64,000 nucleotides of DNA from Paenibacillus eucommiae. GTDB taxonomy: Bacteria > Bacillota > Bacilli > Paenibacillales > NBRC-103111. The position numbers and the translations under genes were made by a program. Of this stretch, positions 35,005-44,610 are shown in pieces (position 1 is the stretch's first letter; every line of letters begins with the position of its first letter). The notes under the pieces were generated by a model, which was given only the letters and a program-made list of their open reading frames with translations, did no database searches and was not told the DNA's origin. Location: the NCBI RefSeq assembly GCF_017874215.1, contig NZ_JAGGLB010000007.1, positions 1 to 64,000 of the forward strand, written 5' to 3'.

Positions 35005-35570
35005 CATAAAAGAAAAATGCCTTGCGGTGTCCTTTGAGGAACGTGTTCATTACGTGCGTGCATGAGGGGAGGGAATGGCTGTGGGCTCCAGCCGCTGTTA
35101 AAGATTTGTTCCTTTGAATGGAATGGATGTGGGGGTTGGAACAAATCTTTAAAGGCGGGCGCTAACGCTCTTCCACCCACAGCCATTCCCTCTCTTTAGC
35201 TATAATCGTACGAACACCGAGCTTAAACGGACAGCCGGCAAGGGTTCTCTATTGATTGGAAGAGATATCCCAGCTTTCAAGACACTGGGAAAGAAGAGCG
35301 CGCGCAGCCAGGAAGGATCTTCTACTTTAACGATGTTTTTCATCGTTAAAAGCACTGGGTCCTCTCTATATCTATACTTTAACGATGAAAACATCGTTAA
35401 AATCCCTTTTAACCCCCTGAGTGGCCATCCGTCCTCTTTTAACGATGAAAAACATCGTTAAGTCTTGTGCACGCTCATTTCTGCGGAGGGTGGCCGATAC
35501 TAACGCTCAAACGGACTGACAGCAGAAGCTACATTCCTGAGAGAAAGGGATAGTGGCGATAGGATGAGCT
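35005..35570. repeat. Dispersed mosaic intergenic repeat, copy F (most complete)
   Basis: All modules are present in order: a decayed terminator-like GCCTTGCGGTGTCC; the large palindrome at 35069-35192 (17-bp outer and 15-bp inner arms, as at 13.8 kb); the CTCTTTAGCTA block; the GGGAAAGAAGAGCGCGCG block; and three AACGATG hairpins at 35326-35350 (T5 loop), 35378-35401 (A4 loop) and 35438-35461 (A5 loop). The right-end block GAGAAAGGGATAGTGG comes last. It fills most of a 915-base gap. The frame beginning MAVGGRA at 35186 is an artefact of the palindrome. Confidence 0.85.
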
Positions 35571-35684
35571 TTCTTAGCTTTCTTAGCTTTCTTTCTGATT
35601 AGTGGAGGGTGGCTTTCCGCGATTAGAAGGCAGGCCTAATTCCATACTTTAAAACTGTAAAATACTTAAACTTTCCTATATGGT

Positions 35685-35732
35685 AAAAAAACGCCGCTCC
35701 CCCTCTTTTGATTGAGGTTGAACGGCATTTAG
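35685..35732 (-). terminator. Rho-independent terminator of the 35.7-54 kb operon
   Basis: The minus-strand stem GCCGTTC...CCTC pairs with GAGG...GAGCGGC, followed by a T7 run, 8-50 bases past the stop codon of the glycosidase-like gene at 35739. It closes the long unit. Confidence 0.8.
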
Positions 35733-35738
35733 TGAACA

Positions 35739-38408
35739 CTATGAAAGCAGCGCTTTGATATGGAGGCAGTTCAATACCTTTTCCTGTAAGTCTTGACGTG
35801 TATAGTAGTAATGGTTAGTAGCCTCGTAGCCTATTCGCGAGTCCCTGCCCACCAACTCATACAATGCTTTGGCAAGCCCGATTTCTTCATCGATGATCGT
35901 AAGAAGTTCGCCGCGCTGCTTTTCACGCATGCTTGCGTCTTCTTCTTGTAAATAAAGATCGCGTTTGATCACGAACGATATTTGCAAAGCAGTGCTGCGG
36001 AAGTGGTAATAAGCTCCCCATGCGGCATTAACCAGTTCTGTATAAGCTTCATGCCCGCCAGCTGCAATATAGGGTTCCGCATCCCCCAGTTGATCCATAC
36101 CCTTCTTCCACTTTTGCGAAAGGAGCTGGAATTGCTCCTCGAAGCGGTCTGCAGTATACACACTTTTCCAAGCCTCCAAGTTATCATAAGGAAAGCCCAC
36201 CATCGTAGCGGTGTAGCCCGTGGGCGTAAGATGCAGCTTATTGGATGGACCGTAATTTTGCGGAGCCACATAGAGTGTACCGCAGTGAAATGGAAATTCA
36301 CGAAATGCTTCACTAAGCTGACTGATTGCCTTGGAAACCCGTTCGAATGCGCCGCGGCCAAATTTACGTTTCAGCAATTCATTCTTGCCGGGTGCCACCT
36401 GCTGTTGTCCAGCAGCCTCACGATTTGTTTCAGCCGGGTTACTCCTTGTCGTTTCCCAATAATATTCCGAAGCCAATTCCAGATTAGGGGAAGGATACCC
36501 GCCTAACGTCCAGCTTAACATAAGTCCGCTGACTCCAGACTGCGAAAGATTGTCTAGATGCTCCTCAATGATATCCAAAACAGGCAAATAAGGAACAGCC
36601 GAGCATTCCCAGGAGTTGTTGAGCTGGACCTTCGCCATCGTTTGGAGTCCGCGCCTGTTTGCCGCTTCCCAGCTTGTCTTTGACCTTTCGCCCGGTCCAA
36701 CAATAGAGATGGAATAGTCCCTTACAATCCCTTTCGTATCCGCAATATTGGTGGGCATAAGCTCCTCACTCACACACATCAAGCGTACACCATCAGGAAG
36801 CTGCTCAATCGCTTCAAGCAGCATTTCTTCCGAAAAAGAATCCCATCCCCAAGTCCAGCAAATGATCCGGGCATCCGGCTTGACACTGAATGCGCCTTCG
36901 GCGATGCAGCGATTCACTTCGGCGACGATTTCAGACGCTTTTCGTTGACTGCAGCGCGGACACTCCGTATCATTACCAAAAGTTCTGGAATAGCAGTTCG
37001 TTAAATTTTCCGACATCGTAATCGTAAATAGTCCGGCCAGTTCAGGGACTTCCCTAAATAAACTTGCTGTACTTTCTCTAATATACTGTTGTATTTCCGG
37101 TCTTGATGTACAAAGAGCCGCTTGCACGCCGTTCTCCGTCGCTCCTTTCCAGTCAGGATGCTGATCGAAGAAAGGCAGCGCCATACCGCGGGGTTCATTG
37201 AAATAAAGATAAATGCCAATACCGTATTTCGCCGCCCGTTCTGTCAGCCTGCGCAGTCCCTCAAGCCTTTTCTCCCAATCCTGTGAAAGTTCAGGCGCTT
37301 CTTTCCAAGGAATTAAGTTGTAAAGCACACAATGCAGCCATATCCCATTAACGCCAAGCTCAGACAACGCTTCTAGCAGCCCATCTGGATTGGGATCCAG
37401 CTCAGGATCAATCAAGGGATCTCCGAATACAGCAGAATAAGAATAAATATAGCGAAGATCAAATTTCGTCAGACGCTTTGTATAACCTTGCTGAAGCAGC
37501 GGCCCCCCACGCTCATCCATTTGCTTTGCCATCCATTGCAAGCCTTTGAGCAGCCCTGGCTCATCTACAGCTTTAACCGTAATTGTTTTTGCCAACACAT
37601 GAATTTCATGACTTTCCGCAAGTACGCTGGTATGGGGCTCAATCTGCAGCTGCAAGCTGTATTCCCCGGTTTGCCCTTGCCTTTCTTCATCCTTAGAGAA
37701 GGCTCTAAGGTCGATTCCCCAGTTCTTTTTCATTTTGCGAACAAACTGATCTATAAAATCTTTGACATGTTTTCCGTTAGTCGGATAAGTGATTGTCCAG
37801 CTGGCATCAAGCTTAATTTCTCCTAGTTTCACTTCATATTCTTTCCAGTCTGAGGGCTGTGGAGTTGTATAAGTCTCTATAGGATCAGCTCTTTTGAAAC
37901 GATCCAGAAAACCAAATGCTTTATCTTTATCCCCGGGCAAACCAACAGGAACACCAGAAGGAAAATGCTCTACGATCCGCTGTCTGAGCTGCTCCGTCTG
38001 TTCTTTCTCCTCAGGCAAAAGGGAACGATAATAAATTTCCTCGATTTCCGGCTTGAACAGGCCTAGCTTATACCATAAGAAATCATCTTCTTTCAACGCA
38101 AATACGAGCTGCTCCTCCGTCCAATCAAGTAATATCAGCAACTGCTCATACGTTAATAAATGCCAGTTAGCCCTTATGATCGTAATATATCCTCTTGAAA
38201 GCCATAATGGATTCACTTCAGGAGCGGCTGACAAGCCCATTCCCTCAGCCAGCAGGGCCACTTGCTCCGCATTAGTCCTTAATACTTTCGCGATGTGTCC
38301 GACGGGTACCAGCCCCCAATTCCGCCACACGATAGCTTGCATTTGCGTCGGAAAATGAGGCAGCTGAAGCGCTGTCTTTCCTTTGCTGTCACGAAAAAGT
38401 TCAAGCAT
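35739..38408 (-). CDS. Unclassified glycosidase-like protein with HTH-like N-terminal region
   Basis: This 889-aa cytosolic protein is homologous end to end with the one at 60983. Residues 1-150 form helical units of the kind WRNWGLVPVGHIAKVLR and TYEQLLILLDW that read like winged or HTH folds. A GH20b/GH67N-like alpha/beta domain follows (about 195-300, SHEIHVLAKTITVKAVDEPG). The TIM-barrel region (about 310-660) starts FDLRYIYSYSAVFGDP and includes IYLYFNEPRGMALPFF, ALCTSRPEIQQYI, TITMSENLTNCYSR and ECPRCSQR, the last resembling the Cys-x2-Cys region of DUF4838/alpha-glucuronidase-like families. A helical C-terminus ends it. The ATG at 38408 follows AAAGGAGG. It ends the long operon, 53 bases after a permease gene. 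The substrate is unknown. Confidence 0.75.
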   Translation of the reverse strand: MLELFRDSKGKTALQLPHFPTQMQAIVWRNWGLVPVGHIAKVLRTNAEQVALLAEGMGLSAAPEVNPLWLSRGYITIIRANWHLLTYEQLLILLDWTEEQLVFALKEDDFLWYKLGLFKPEIEEIYYRSLLPEEKEQTEQLRQRIVEHFPSGVPVGLPGDKDKAFGFLDRFKRADPIETYTTPQPSDWKEYEVKLGEIKLDASWTITYPTNGKHVKDFIDQFVRKMKKNWGIDLRAFSKDEERQGQTGEYSLQLQIEPHTSVLAESHEIHVLAKTITVKAVDEPGLLKGLQWMAKQMDERGGPLLQQGYTKRLTKFDLRYIYSYSAVFGDPLIDPELDPNPDGLLEALSELGVNGIWLHCVLYNLIPWKEAPELSQDWEKRLEGLRRLTERAAKYGIGIYLYFNEPRGMALPFFDQHPDWKGATENGVQAALCTSRPEIQQYIRESTASLFREVPELAGLFTITMSENLTNCYSRTFGNDTECPRCSQRKASEIVAEVNRCIAEGAFSVKPDARIICWTWGWDSFSEEMLLEAIEQLPDGVRLMCVSEELMPTNIADTKGIVRDYSISIVGPGERSKTSWEAANRRGLQTMAKVQLNNSWECSAVPYLPVLDIIEEHLDNLSQSGVSGLMLSWTLGGYPSPNLELASEYYWETTRSNPAETNREAAGQQQVAPGKNELLKRKFGRGAFERVSKAISQLSEAFREFPFHCGTLYVAPQNYGPSNKLHLTPTGYTATMVGFPYDNLEAWKSVYTADRFEEQFQLLSQKWKKGMDQLGDAEPYIAAGGHEAYTELVNAAWGAYYHFRSTALQISFVIKRDLYLQEEDASMREKQRGELLTIIDEEIGLAKALYELVGRDSRIGYEATNHYYYTRQDLQEKVLNCLHIKALLS

Positions 38409-38461
38409 TTGTATCCTCCTTTTTAAAACATGTTAGTTTCGGTTTTGCACATTATATATAG

Positions 38462-39445
38462 TTACTCTACAAGCCCAGTACGTTCAATCCCTTCCGAGAA
38501 CCACCGCTGCGTAAACATATATACAATAAGCGGAGGCAAAATAATCAGAAAAGCTGCCGCCATTTTCGGTCCCTCGGAAATCGGATCCTTGCCTACCCCC
38601 GCATCAAAATGGATGGCACTGCTGCCCATCAGCTCCTGCTGCATTAAGCTAAGCCTGAGTGATAACGGTTGAAACCCTTTGCTCAGAAACATCGAAGGCT
38701 CGTAGTACATATTCCAGTACCAGACAAAGGAGAACAGGAAAACAACGATAATCGCCGGACGGGCAAGCGGCAGCATAATGCGGAAGAACAAGCGGAAAAC
38801 ACTGGCTCCATCGATTTTGGCCGCTTCTTCCAACGCCTTTGGCTGAGTCTGGAAAAATTGCCGAAAAATGATAATAAAGAGCGCCCCCCGCAGTCCTTGA
38901 CCAAACACAGCCGGGATGATAAAGACAAGCGGCGTGTTCAACCAGCCGAGCTTGCCGAAAATCGAATACATCGGGATAATCGTAATTTGCGGCGGTACAA
39001 GAAAGGTCACAATGATCAGAAAGAAGGCCAGTGTTTTGCCAGGAAAATGAAGCCGGGCCAGCGCATAGCCGGTAATCGCGCAGGAAACCACCTGCAGGAT
39101 CGAGCATGTCAGGGCAATGGTTAGTGTATTAGTAAATGATTCCGGATAACGGAGGCCGCGCCATGCGTCACCCAGGTTTTTCCAGTGTAACTCCCGCGGA
39201 ATCCATTTCACAATAGGGTCGATCAGATCGCTTACGGACTTGACCATCGTCGATATCATGTAAAATAACGGCTGCAAGTACAAAAAAGCAATAATGGCAA
39301 GCAAAAAGTAAATGACGATTTTCGCCAGCCAGCCATCGTTCAGATGTTGTCCCAGCAGCAGTTTCTTTACAAGCTGCACCTGTCGGCTGTGCAGCTTGTG
39401 GCCTATATCCGCTTTGATTTGCCGATAATTTTCGCTTGCTTTCAT
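38462..39445 (-). CDS. Sugar ABC transporter permease, MalG/UgpE type
   Basis: This permease has 327 aa with a cytosolic N-terminus of about 50 residues and six membrane segments. The EAA loop is EEAAKIDGASVFRLFFRI then LPLARP. The frame is open up to 39703, but that extension runs inside the previous gene in another frame and has no homology-like character. The ATG at 39445 overlaps the upstream stop codon (ATGA) and follows AAGGGGGC. It forms a pair with the permease at 39442-40335, the second pair in the same operon as 44611-46645. Confidence 0.92.
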   Translation of the reverse strand: MKASENYRQIKADIGHKLHSRQVQLVKKLLLGQHLNDGWLAKIVIYFLLAIIAFLYLQPLFYMISTMVKSVSDLIDPIVKWIPRELHWKNLGDAWRGLRYPESFTNTLTIALTCSILQVVSCAITGYALARLHFPGKTLAFFLIIVTFLVPPQITIIPMYSIFGKLGWLNTPLVFIIPAVFGQGLRGALFIIIFRQFFQTQPKALEEAAKIDGASVFRLFFRIMLPLARPAIIVVFLFSFVWYWNMYYEPSMFLSKGFQPLSLRLSLMQQELMGSSAIHFDAGVGKDPISEGPKMAAAFLIILPPLIVYMFTQRWFSEGIERTGLVE

Positions 39446-40335
39446 CGAAATGCCCCCTTCTTCACAATCGAACGGTAGGTCAGCCATAGTGTGAGACCAA
39501 GCAGCAGCAGGATCAAAAGAAAATAGATCCATGCCTGCGCGCTCGCATAGCCGTAGCCGGCTTGCGGGCTGAACATGTTCTTGCTCACCTGATACATTAC
39601 CGGATTGGTCGGAAACGTGAACAGGTCTACGATAGTAAACACCGCGTTCAAGCCAATGAACGGCACCATTGCGGGCAGCGTAATCTTCCAGAATGCCTCC
39701 CATGGCGTAGCTCCGTCGATCCGGATGGCTTCATATACCGACCGGGGAATGGTTTGGTAACCAGCAATAAAAATCAGAATTTGTACGCCTGAATACCACA
39801 AAATAATAACCGCCTTGCTCAGTACATTCAGTATAGGCTCAGCGAGCTTGGGTCCGACATACTGCTTTACAAGCCCATCCAGATTATATTGGGCGATAAA
39901 GGGCAGCTTCCCGGCACCCTGACTGAATAATTCCATCAGCACCTGTCCGGTGGCGAAGATAACAGGAAGGAAGAAGATGGCCCGGATCAAGGCACGTCCA
40001 GGTAGTTTCTGGTTAAGCAGCAGAGACACAAAAAAAGAAAAGATAAGAATCAGCGGAATCATAAGCAGCATTTCCTGGAAATATCGGATCAATTCAATCG
40101 GGTACACGTTATCCTCCATGAGCACCCGCCGGAAATTATCGAGCCCGACCCACTTATAGGTGAATCCTGTATTGGTCAAACGTACCTGATTAAAGCTGTT
40201 GAAGAACGACCATCCGACTGGAAAAGCAACGAAAATGGCAAAACCAATCGCCCAGGGCAGCATGAACAGGTAGCCGGTTCCGTAGTCTTTCCAGCGGTAG
40301 CTCCAGTAGCCTTTGCGGCGTTCCTGCTTGCTCAT
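39442..40335 (-). CDS. Sugar ABC transporter permease, MalF/UgpA type
   Basis: This 297-aa permease has six membrane segments and EAA loop SVYEAIRIDGATPWEAFW followed by LPAMVP. It is translationally coupled to both neighbours by four-base overlaps. The unit thus contains two full permease pairs. Whether each pair serves a different substrate or the two form alternative channels is unknown. Confidence 0.92.
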   Translation of the reverse strand: MSKQERRKGYWSYRWKDYGTGYLFMLPWAIGFAIFVAFPVGWSFFNSFNQVRLTNTGFTYKWVGLDNFRRVLMEDNVYPIELIRYFQEMLLMIPLILIFSFFVSLLLNQKLPGRALIRAIFFLPVIFATGQVLMELFSQGAGKLPFIAQYNLDGLVKQYVGPKLAEPILNVLSKAVIILWYSGVQILIFIAGYQTIPRSVYEAIRIDGATPWEAFWKITLPAMVPFIGLNAVFTIVDLFTFPTNPVMYQVSKNMFSPQAGYGYASAQAWIYFLLILLLLGLTLWLTYRSIVKKGAFR

Positions 40336-42551
40336 GGCGTGCCTCCTTTCATCACTTCAAAGCGGTTTTTATTATAATCAACGGTCACTCGGCTGCCATC
40401 GTCATACGTCATCGTGTAGACCCCTTCGGCTTGTTGTTCATGCTTGATCATCCGCCGATGGACTAACGGCGCCAGCTCGTCAAATTTCTTGTATTCTTCC
40501 ACAATGCGCTCTTTCCACACAGCATATTCACTGCTGTATAAGTCGTCGTAATCCGTGCCCTTCAGCTCGCGGCTGCGCTCATACGTCAACAGGAAGGACG
40601 GAATTGCCCCATATTCAATCGATTTCAGCAGTTCCTTGTCGTATTCGTTGCGCATGTTGCCCTCGATGCCCGTATACAGCAGTGAACCGTGTACGACCAT
40701 CGGATAAAACGGCACCGTCTCATCGACGAAGAAGTCATAGCTCGATTCCAAGGGAAAGCGTGTCAACAGATCCGTTGACTTCAGTGAATAATCGTTGCCC
40801 CGGTTGGTCGCCACGCTGCCCATCTGTTCTTTCGTGTAGGCCAGCAGCGCCGAGTATAAGGACGCTGTATCCTCCCGCTCGAGTGCATGTGTATCATAAT
40901 CACGGAACACGGTACTGCCCACGCCGTTGAAGGCAATGCCGTCCACTCCCAGCTTGGATAGCTTGTCGATCGTTTCCTTCGCCGAGCGAACCGCCGTCAC
41001 CGGATTCAGCAGAAAATTCGTTCCCCGCCGCTGGAATACCGTAGTATCAATACTGCGAATCCCTTCGGTTTTCATGGATACGTCCGTCTTGCCGATTTTC
41101 ATCCACGTCAGAAAATCTTCGAACAGCACAGGAATACCGCGAGCTTTCATAGCGGCAGTAAATTGCTTCGCCTGCTCTGGTCCACCCAGCTTGGACTGGA
41201 TCGGAAAACGCCGGTCGCTTTCGATGAAGCCACCACCCTGCCAGCCATGGAACAGCACCTGCATGCCAGCAACACCTTGGCTCTCGAGTTCTGTTACCAT
41301 CTGTTCGGCTTGTTTAAAAGTCGTTGCCGGGATATAGCTGCTGCCGCCAAATACATCCTTCGTGTCTCCGCCAACAAGCCCAAGCATAAGCGGCATGTGC
41401 TCCACCCTCTGCAGAGATGCAGACAGCTGCCCCGTTTCCATCAAGTAATCCCGATAAGCTTGTGCCATGCCGCTGTAATTCGCTGCATCTCCTGACAGCA
41501 GCCGGTATTCAACCTTCCGGTCTTGCAGGATCCGATCCTTCTGAACCGAGTTGACTGGCGCCGCCATCGTGCTTACTTTGCGTAAATATTCCTCACGGTA
41601 CAGAAACTTCGCGCCAAGCGAATGATAAGTCGTTTGCACGCCTGCGGGCATGGCCGTAATCCGCGCCGTATACTTGCCGTCTTTGACGATGGCCGCATAG
41701 GCCTGGTCTCCCCGCTTGAGACCGAAAACCGGGTAAGCAATCGCTTCGCGCGGGACGTCGCGTTCCTGCAAATTGGCCGGATCTTCGTCGTAAATCATAT
41801 AATCATAAAGCTTGCCAGACGCAGGACGGTCCCGGTCATAATACATCAGTCCCCCCGGCCCGTCAGGTACGAACAAGTAGCCATCCTCCTCTGTACCAGA
41901 AACCGCCCCAAAAAACGGCATCAGCTGTACCGAGAACAAGCGATTGTCGCCGCTCTCCTCGATGCCCTGCGAGGGTACCGTCACTTCCAATCCGGATTCG
42001 GTAAGCTCAAAGCGGATCACAATCGTCATGGCAAGCTTCGTGTACCGGTATGTCACTTCAACTCCATGCTCAGTCCGGATAAAGCTTTTTTCCATCTTCT
42101 CTTCCAACGCGTTGGTCATATTCCGCTGCGTCTTGCCTGCAGGCACATATTCCATCACATACGGAGATTCCAGATTGGATAAGAGAAGTCCTTTCACGGT
42201 CTCCTTGTCGAGCCTTGATTTCGCAGGATTGCTGCGCCAGAGGAAGCCAGTAAGCTTGTTACGCACAGCGATTTGTGTTGTATCGGGTGCGATCAGCAGT
42301 GTGAACAGGCTATTTTCGTGAACGGTCGCGAACCCGTCAGCATCCAGCGGCCCCGGCGACCATGCTTCACCCCCGCTGACGGGGGTGAACGTTTGTACCC
42401 GCTCGGCGATGCCCATTTCCTGCAGCTTCGGTAGCGTATCGCGGTTAGCCGCTATGAAGGTCACGATAATGATAAGTGCTGCGAAGGCGAGGATGAGCAT
42501 GTATCGCATCCAAGGGCGCTTCGGCCATAAACGTTGATATCCGTTAGGCAT
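40332..42551 (-). CDS. DUF5696-like membrane-anchored glycosidase-type protein
   Basis: This 739-aa protein has one N-terminal membrane segment (about 17-34) and a large outside part. A beta-rich domain of about 300 residues leads to a barrel-like region from about 390, with motifs GMQVLFHGWQGGGFIES, IPVLFEDFLTW, DGIAFNGVGSTVFRDYD and SYDFFVDETVPFYPMVVHGS. I recognise the arrangement as that of DUF5696 proteins found in Paenibacillus sugar-transport operons; their activity is not established. Its start overlaps the NHL-YIP1 gene by 8 bases and its end overlaps a permease gene by 4. A surface glycosidase acting before uptake is inferred. Confidence 0.75.
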   Translation of the reverse strand: MPNGYQRLWPKRPWMRYMLILAFAALIIIVTFIAANRDTLPKLQEMGIAERVQTFTPVSGGEAWSPGPLDADGFATVHENSLFTLLIAPDTTQIAVRNKLTGFLWRSNPAKSRLDKETVKGLLLSNLESPYVMEYVPAGKTQRNMTNALEEKMEKSFIRTEHGVEVTYRYTKLAMTIVIRFELTESGLEVTVPSQGIEESGDNRLFSVQLMPFFGAVSGTEEDGYLFVPDGPGGLMYYDRDRPASGKLYDYMIYDEDPANLQERDVPREAIAYPVFGLKRGDQAYAAIVKDGKYTARITAMPAGVQTTYHSLGAKFLYREEYLRKVSTMAAPVNSVQKDRILQDRKVEYRLLSGDAANYSGMAQAYRDYLMETGQLSASLQRVEHMPLMLGLVGGDTKDVFGGSSYIPATTFKQAEQMVTELESQGVAGMQVLFHGWQGGGFIESDRRFPIQSKLGGPEQAKQFTAAMKARGIPVLFEDFLTWMKIGKTDVSMKTEGIRSIDTTVFQRRGTNFLLNPVTAVRSAKETIDKLSKLGVDGIAFNGVGSTVFRDYDTHALEREDTASLYSALLAYTKEQMGSVATNRGNDYSLKSTDLLTRFPLESSYDFFVDETVPFYPMVVHGSLLYTGIEGNMRNEYDKELLKSIEYGAIPSFLLTYERSRELKGTDYDDLYSSEYAVWKERIVEEYKKFDELAPLVHRRMIKHEQQAEGVYTMTYDDGSRVTVDYNKNRFEVMKGGTP

Positions 42552-44610
42552 ACAATGTCACCTCCCGGTAAATTTGCTTCACAAAGTCGAACAGGTTATA
42601 GCTCAGGCCCGACATAATGACGATAAATATCCAAATGACCCCTATCGTAAACAAGGTAACAGCCGCATTTTTTACCGCCTCAAAAAAGTCGAAATTATGA
42701 ATCACCTGTGTCATGATAAAAAACTGCACCACGATCCAGATCCACATGATCTGCACGATCGAATCGACGACAATCCGCTCTTCCAGCACTACTATGTTCG
42801 AAAGCAAAATCACTGGCACCATCAGCACAATGTACGGTACAAGTGCATAAGTGCTCGCCTGCAGCACTTCGCGGAAGCGCCCTTCCCCGCCTTTGACGGT
42901 GCTCACCAGGTAGTTGGCAATGATCCAGGTAACCCAGGGGACGAGCAGCACTCCAACCTCAAGAGCGAGATTCACCTTGCTCAAATCATAGGGATGGAAA
43001 ATAAATCCCATGCCGTAGATGGAAAGAAGACGAATAACGATCGTTAACAGAATGATGGTGAAAATCATCGACCATGATACTTTTCGTTCTTTCAGCCGAT
43101 AAAAGCCTTCATAGGGATGAAACATCAGGTACAGCGCATCCTTCGCTTCCTTTCCATATTGGGCGGCAAAAGGCGGCCAGGAACGCTTATCTGCATAAGA
43201 GCCTGCCCGTTTTACTGCGAGTCGGAGCAGCCACAAAGCAGCAATCAGCAGCAAAAAAGCATAGATCAGGTAGCTCTGTATCCAATCATAGCGTACATTC
43301 CAGAAAGCATCCGAGTATCCGGCCTCATCGTATGAGTCTTTAAAATACGCCATCGCCGCATCGTAACGCTTCTCGTTCAGCGCAATTTCCCCCAAGCCGT
43401 TGTAAGGCAAGTTCATCATGCCGTTTTGCTGCATAATGACTTCCCAGTACGGCTTACTTTCCTCGTAGCTGCCTTCATAATACAGCCTTGAGGCAGTCAG
43501 GAAAGCTTCCCCGAACGCAGTCCGTTCATACACTTGCAGCAGATTCAAGCTGCTGTCAGCGACCCACAGCTCATTTTTGCTGTTCACAGCCAAGCTTGTT
43601 GGGAAATTTACAATGCCTTGTTGATGTGCTTTTTTATCCGCGTCTCCAAAATAAACCATCACATTGCCGAACGGGTCATAAATCGAAATTTCCCCGAACT
43701 CACTGTTCATTCCATACAAAAAGCGATCCGCATCAATGGCCGTGTCGACAAGCTTGTTCTCAAAAAATGATTTATTTTGAAAGGCGTCTGCGCCTCCCGC
43801 ATTCAGCTTCTTGATTTGCCCCCGGCTCACCCCGCTGCTTGCCGTCAGAAGAAAACCATCACCGGTCATCGACACGTTTTCGATCGTTCCCGGACGTTTG
43901 GCTATTTCCTTTTCCATTTGCGTCTGGTTTAAGATCGTCCGTTTCAGCTGTGTCAGGAAGTCCAATTCGGTTTTATTGCCACCGAAAAAGCCGGTGAATT
44001 CCCCCTGCCCATTCATCCTCAGAAGCCCTTGATATGAATCTTTAATCACGACGTACATAACGCCTCGGCTGTCCACGACCAGCTTGGTTGGTACATAGAA
44101 GTAGCCTTCCGGCAGAAGCGGCGATTGCGGTTTTTCGAACATACGAATGTAGTCACCGTTGGCTGCATACTTGGCAATGCGTTTGTTTCCGGTATCAGCG
44201 ACGTAAATCATTCCATCCTTGGAGACAAATACGCCTTCCGGGGCATTCAACACCCCTTCGCCCTCGTTCGTACCGACCGACCGGATAAACTTGCCCTGCT
44301 CATCAAACTCAACAATGCGGTTATTTCCGGTGTCCGCCACGTAGACGTGATTATCAGCAGCGATGTATACATCACTGGGAGCCGAGAGCGGAATGTCGAT
44401 GTCAGCGTATCCGATCACCTGCCTGGGTACGTAGAGCGGTTGAATCTTGATCGCCCGGTTCGTCTCCTGATCGATAAACCAGGTGCTATAAGGCAAACGG
44501 GCCGAAGTGGACACTGGAAACAGCAGTGTTGTAACAAGCGAAATCAGTATAATGAAAGCGAGCCATGCCGTCTTTCCCCCAGCAAACTGCCTCTCATCCC
44601 GTCCTCTCAT
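42544..44610 (-). CDS. NHL beta-propeller protein with C-terminal YIP1-type membrane domain
   Basis: This 688-aa protein begins with a signal or anchor segment (about 13-33). NHL-type propeller repeats span about 55-360, for example AADNHVYVADTGNNRIVEF and DGMIYVADTGNKRIAKY. A TPR-like stretch follows (about 375-430), then one membrane segment near 450. The C-terminal region (about 490-685) has five or six membrane helices resembling the YIP1 family. The ATG at 44610 directly follows the stop codon of the permease gene. The outside propeller could bind cell-surface or polymeric substrate, and the membrane part could associate with the permeases. Its role is not known. Confidence 0.8.
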   Translation of the reverse strand: MRGRDERQFAGGKTAWLAFIILISLVTTLLFPVSTSARLPYSTWFIDQETNRAIKIQPLYVPRQVIGYADIDIPLSAPSDVYIAADNHVYVADTGNNRIVEFDEQGKFIRSVGTNEGEGVLNAPEGVFVSKDGMIYVADTGNKRIAKYAANGDYIRMFEKPQSPLLPEGYFYVPTKLVVDSRGVMYVVIKDSYQGLLRMNGQGEFTGFFGGNKTELDFLTQLKRTILNQTQMEKEIAKRPGTIENVSMTGDGFLLTASSGVSRGQIKKLNAGGADAFQNKSFFENKLVDTAIDADRFLYGMNSEFGEISIYDPFGNVMVYFGDADKKAHQQGIVNFPTSLAVNSKNELWVADSSLNLLQVYERTAFGEAFLTASRLYYEGSYEESKPYWEVIMQQNGMMNLPYNGLGEIALNEKRYDAAMAYFKDSYDEAGYSDAFWNVRYDWIQSYLIYAFLLLIAALWLLRLAVKRAGSYADKRSWPPFAAQYGKEAKDALYLMFHPYEGFYRLKERKVSWSMIFTIILLTIVIRLLSIYGMGFIFHPYDLSKVNLALEVGVLLVPWVTWIIANYLVSTVKGGEGRFREVLQASTYALVPYIVLMVPVILLSNIVVLEERIVVDSIVQIMWIWIVVQFFIMTQVIHNFDFFEAVKNAAVTLFTIGVIWIFIVIMSGLSYNLFDFVKQIYREVTLYA

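Noticed and set aside
39446..39703. 86-codon N-terminal extension of the permease at 38462
   Set aside because: It overlaps the previous permease gene in a different frame; the ATG at 39445 has a ribosome site and the typical four-base overlap.
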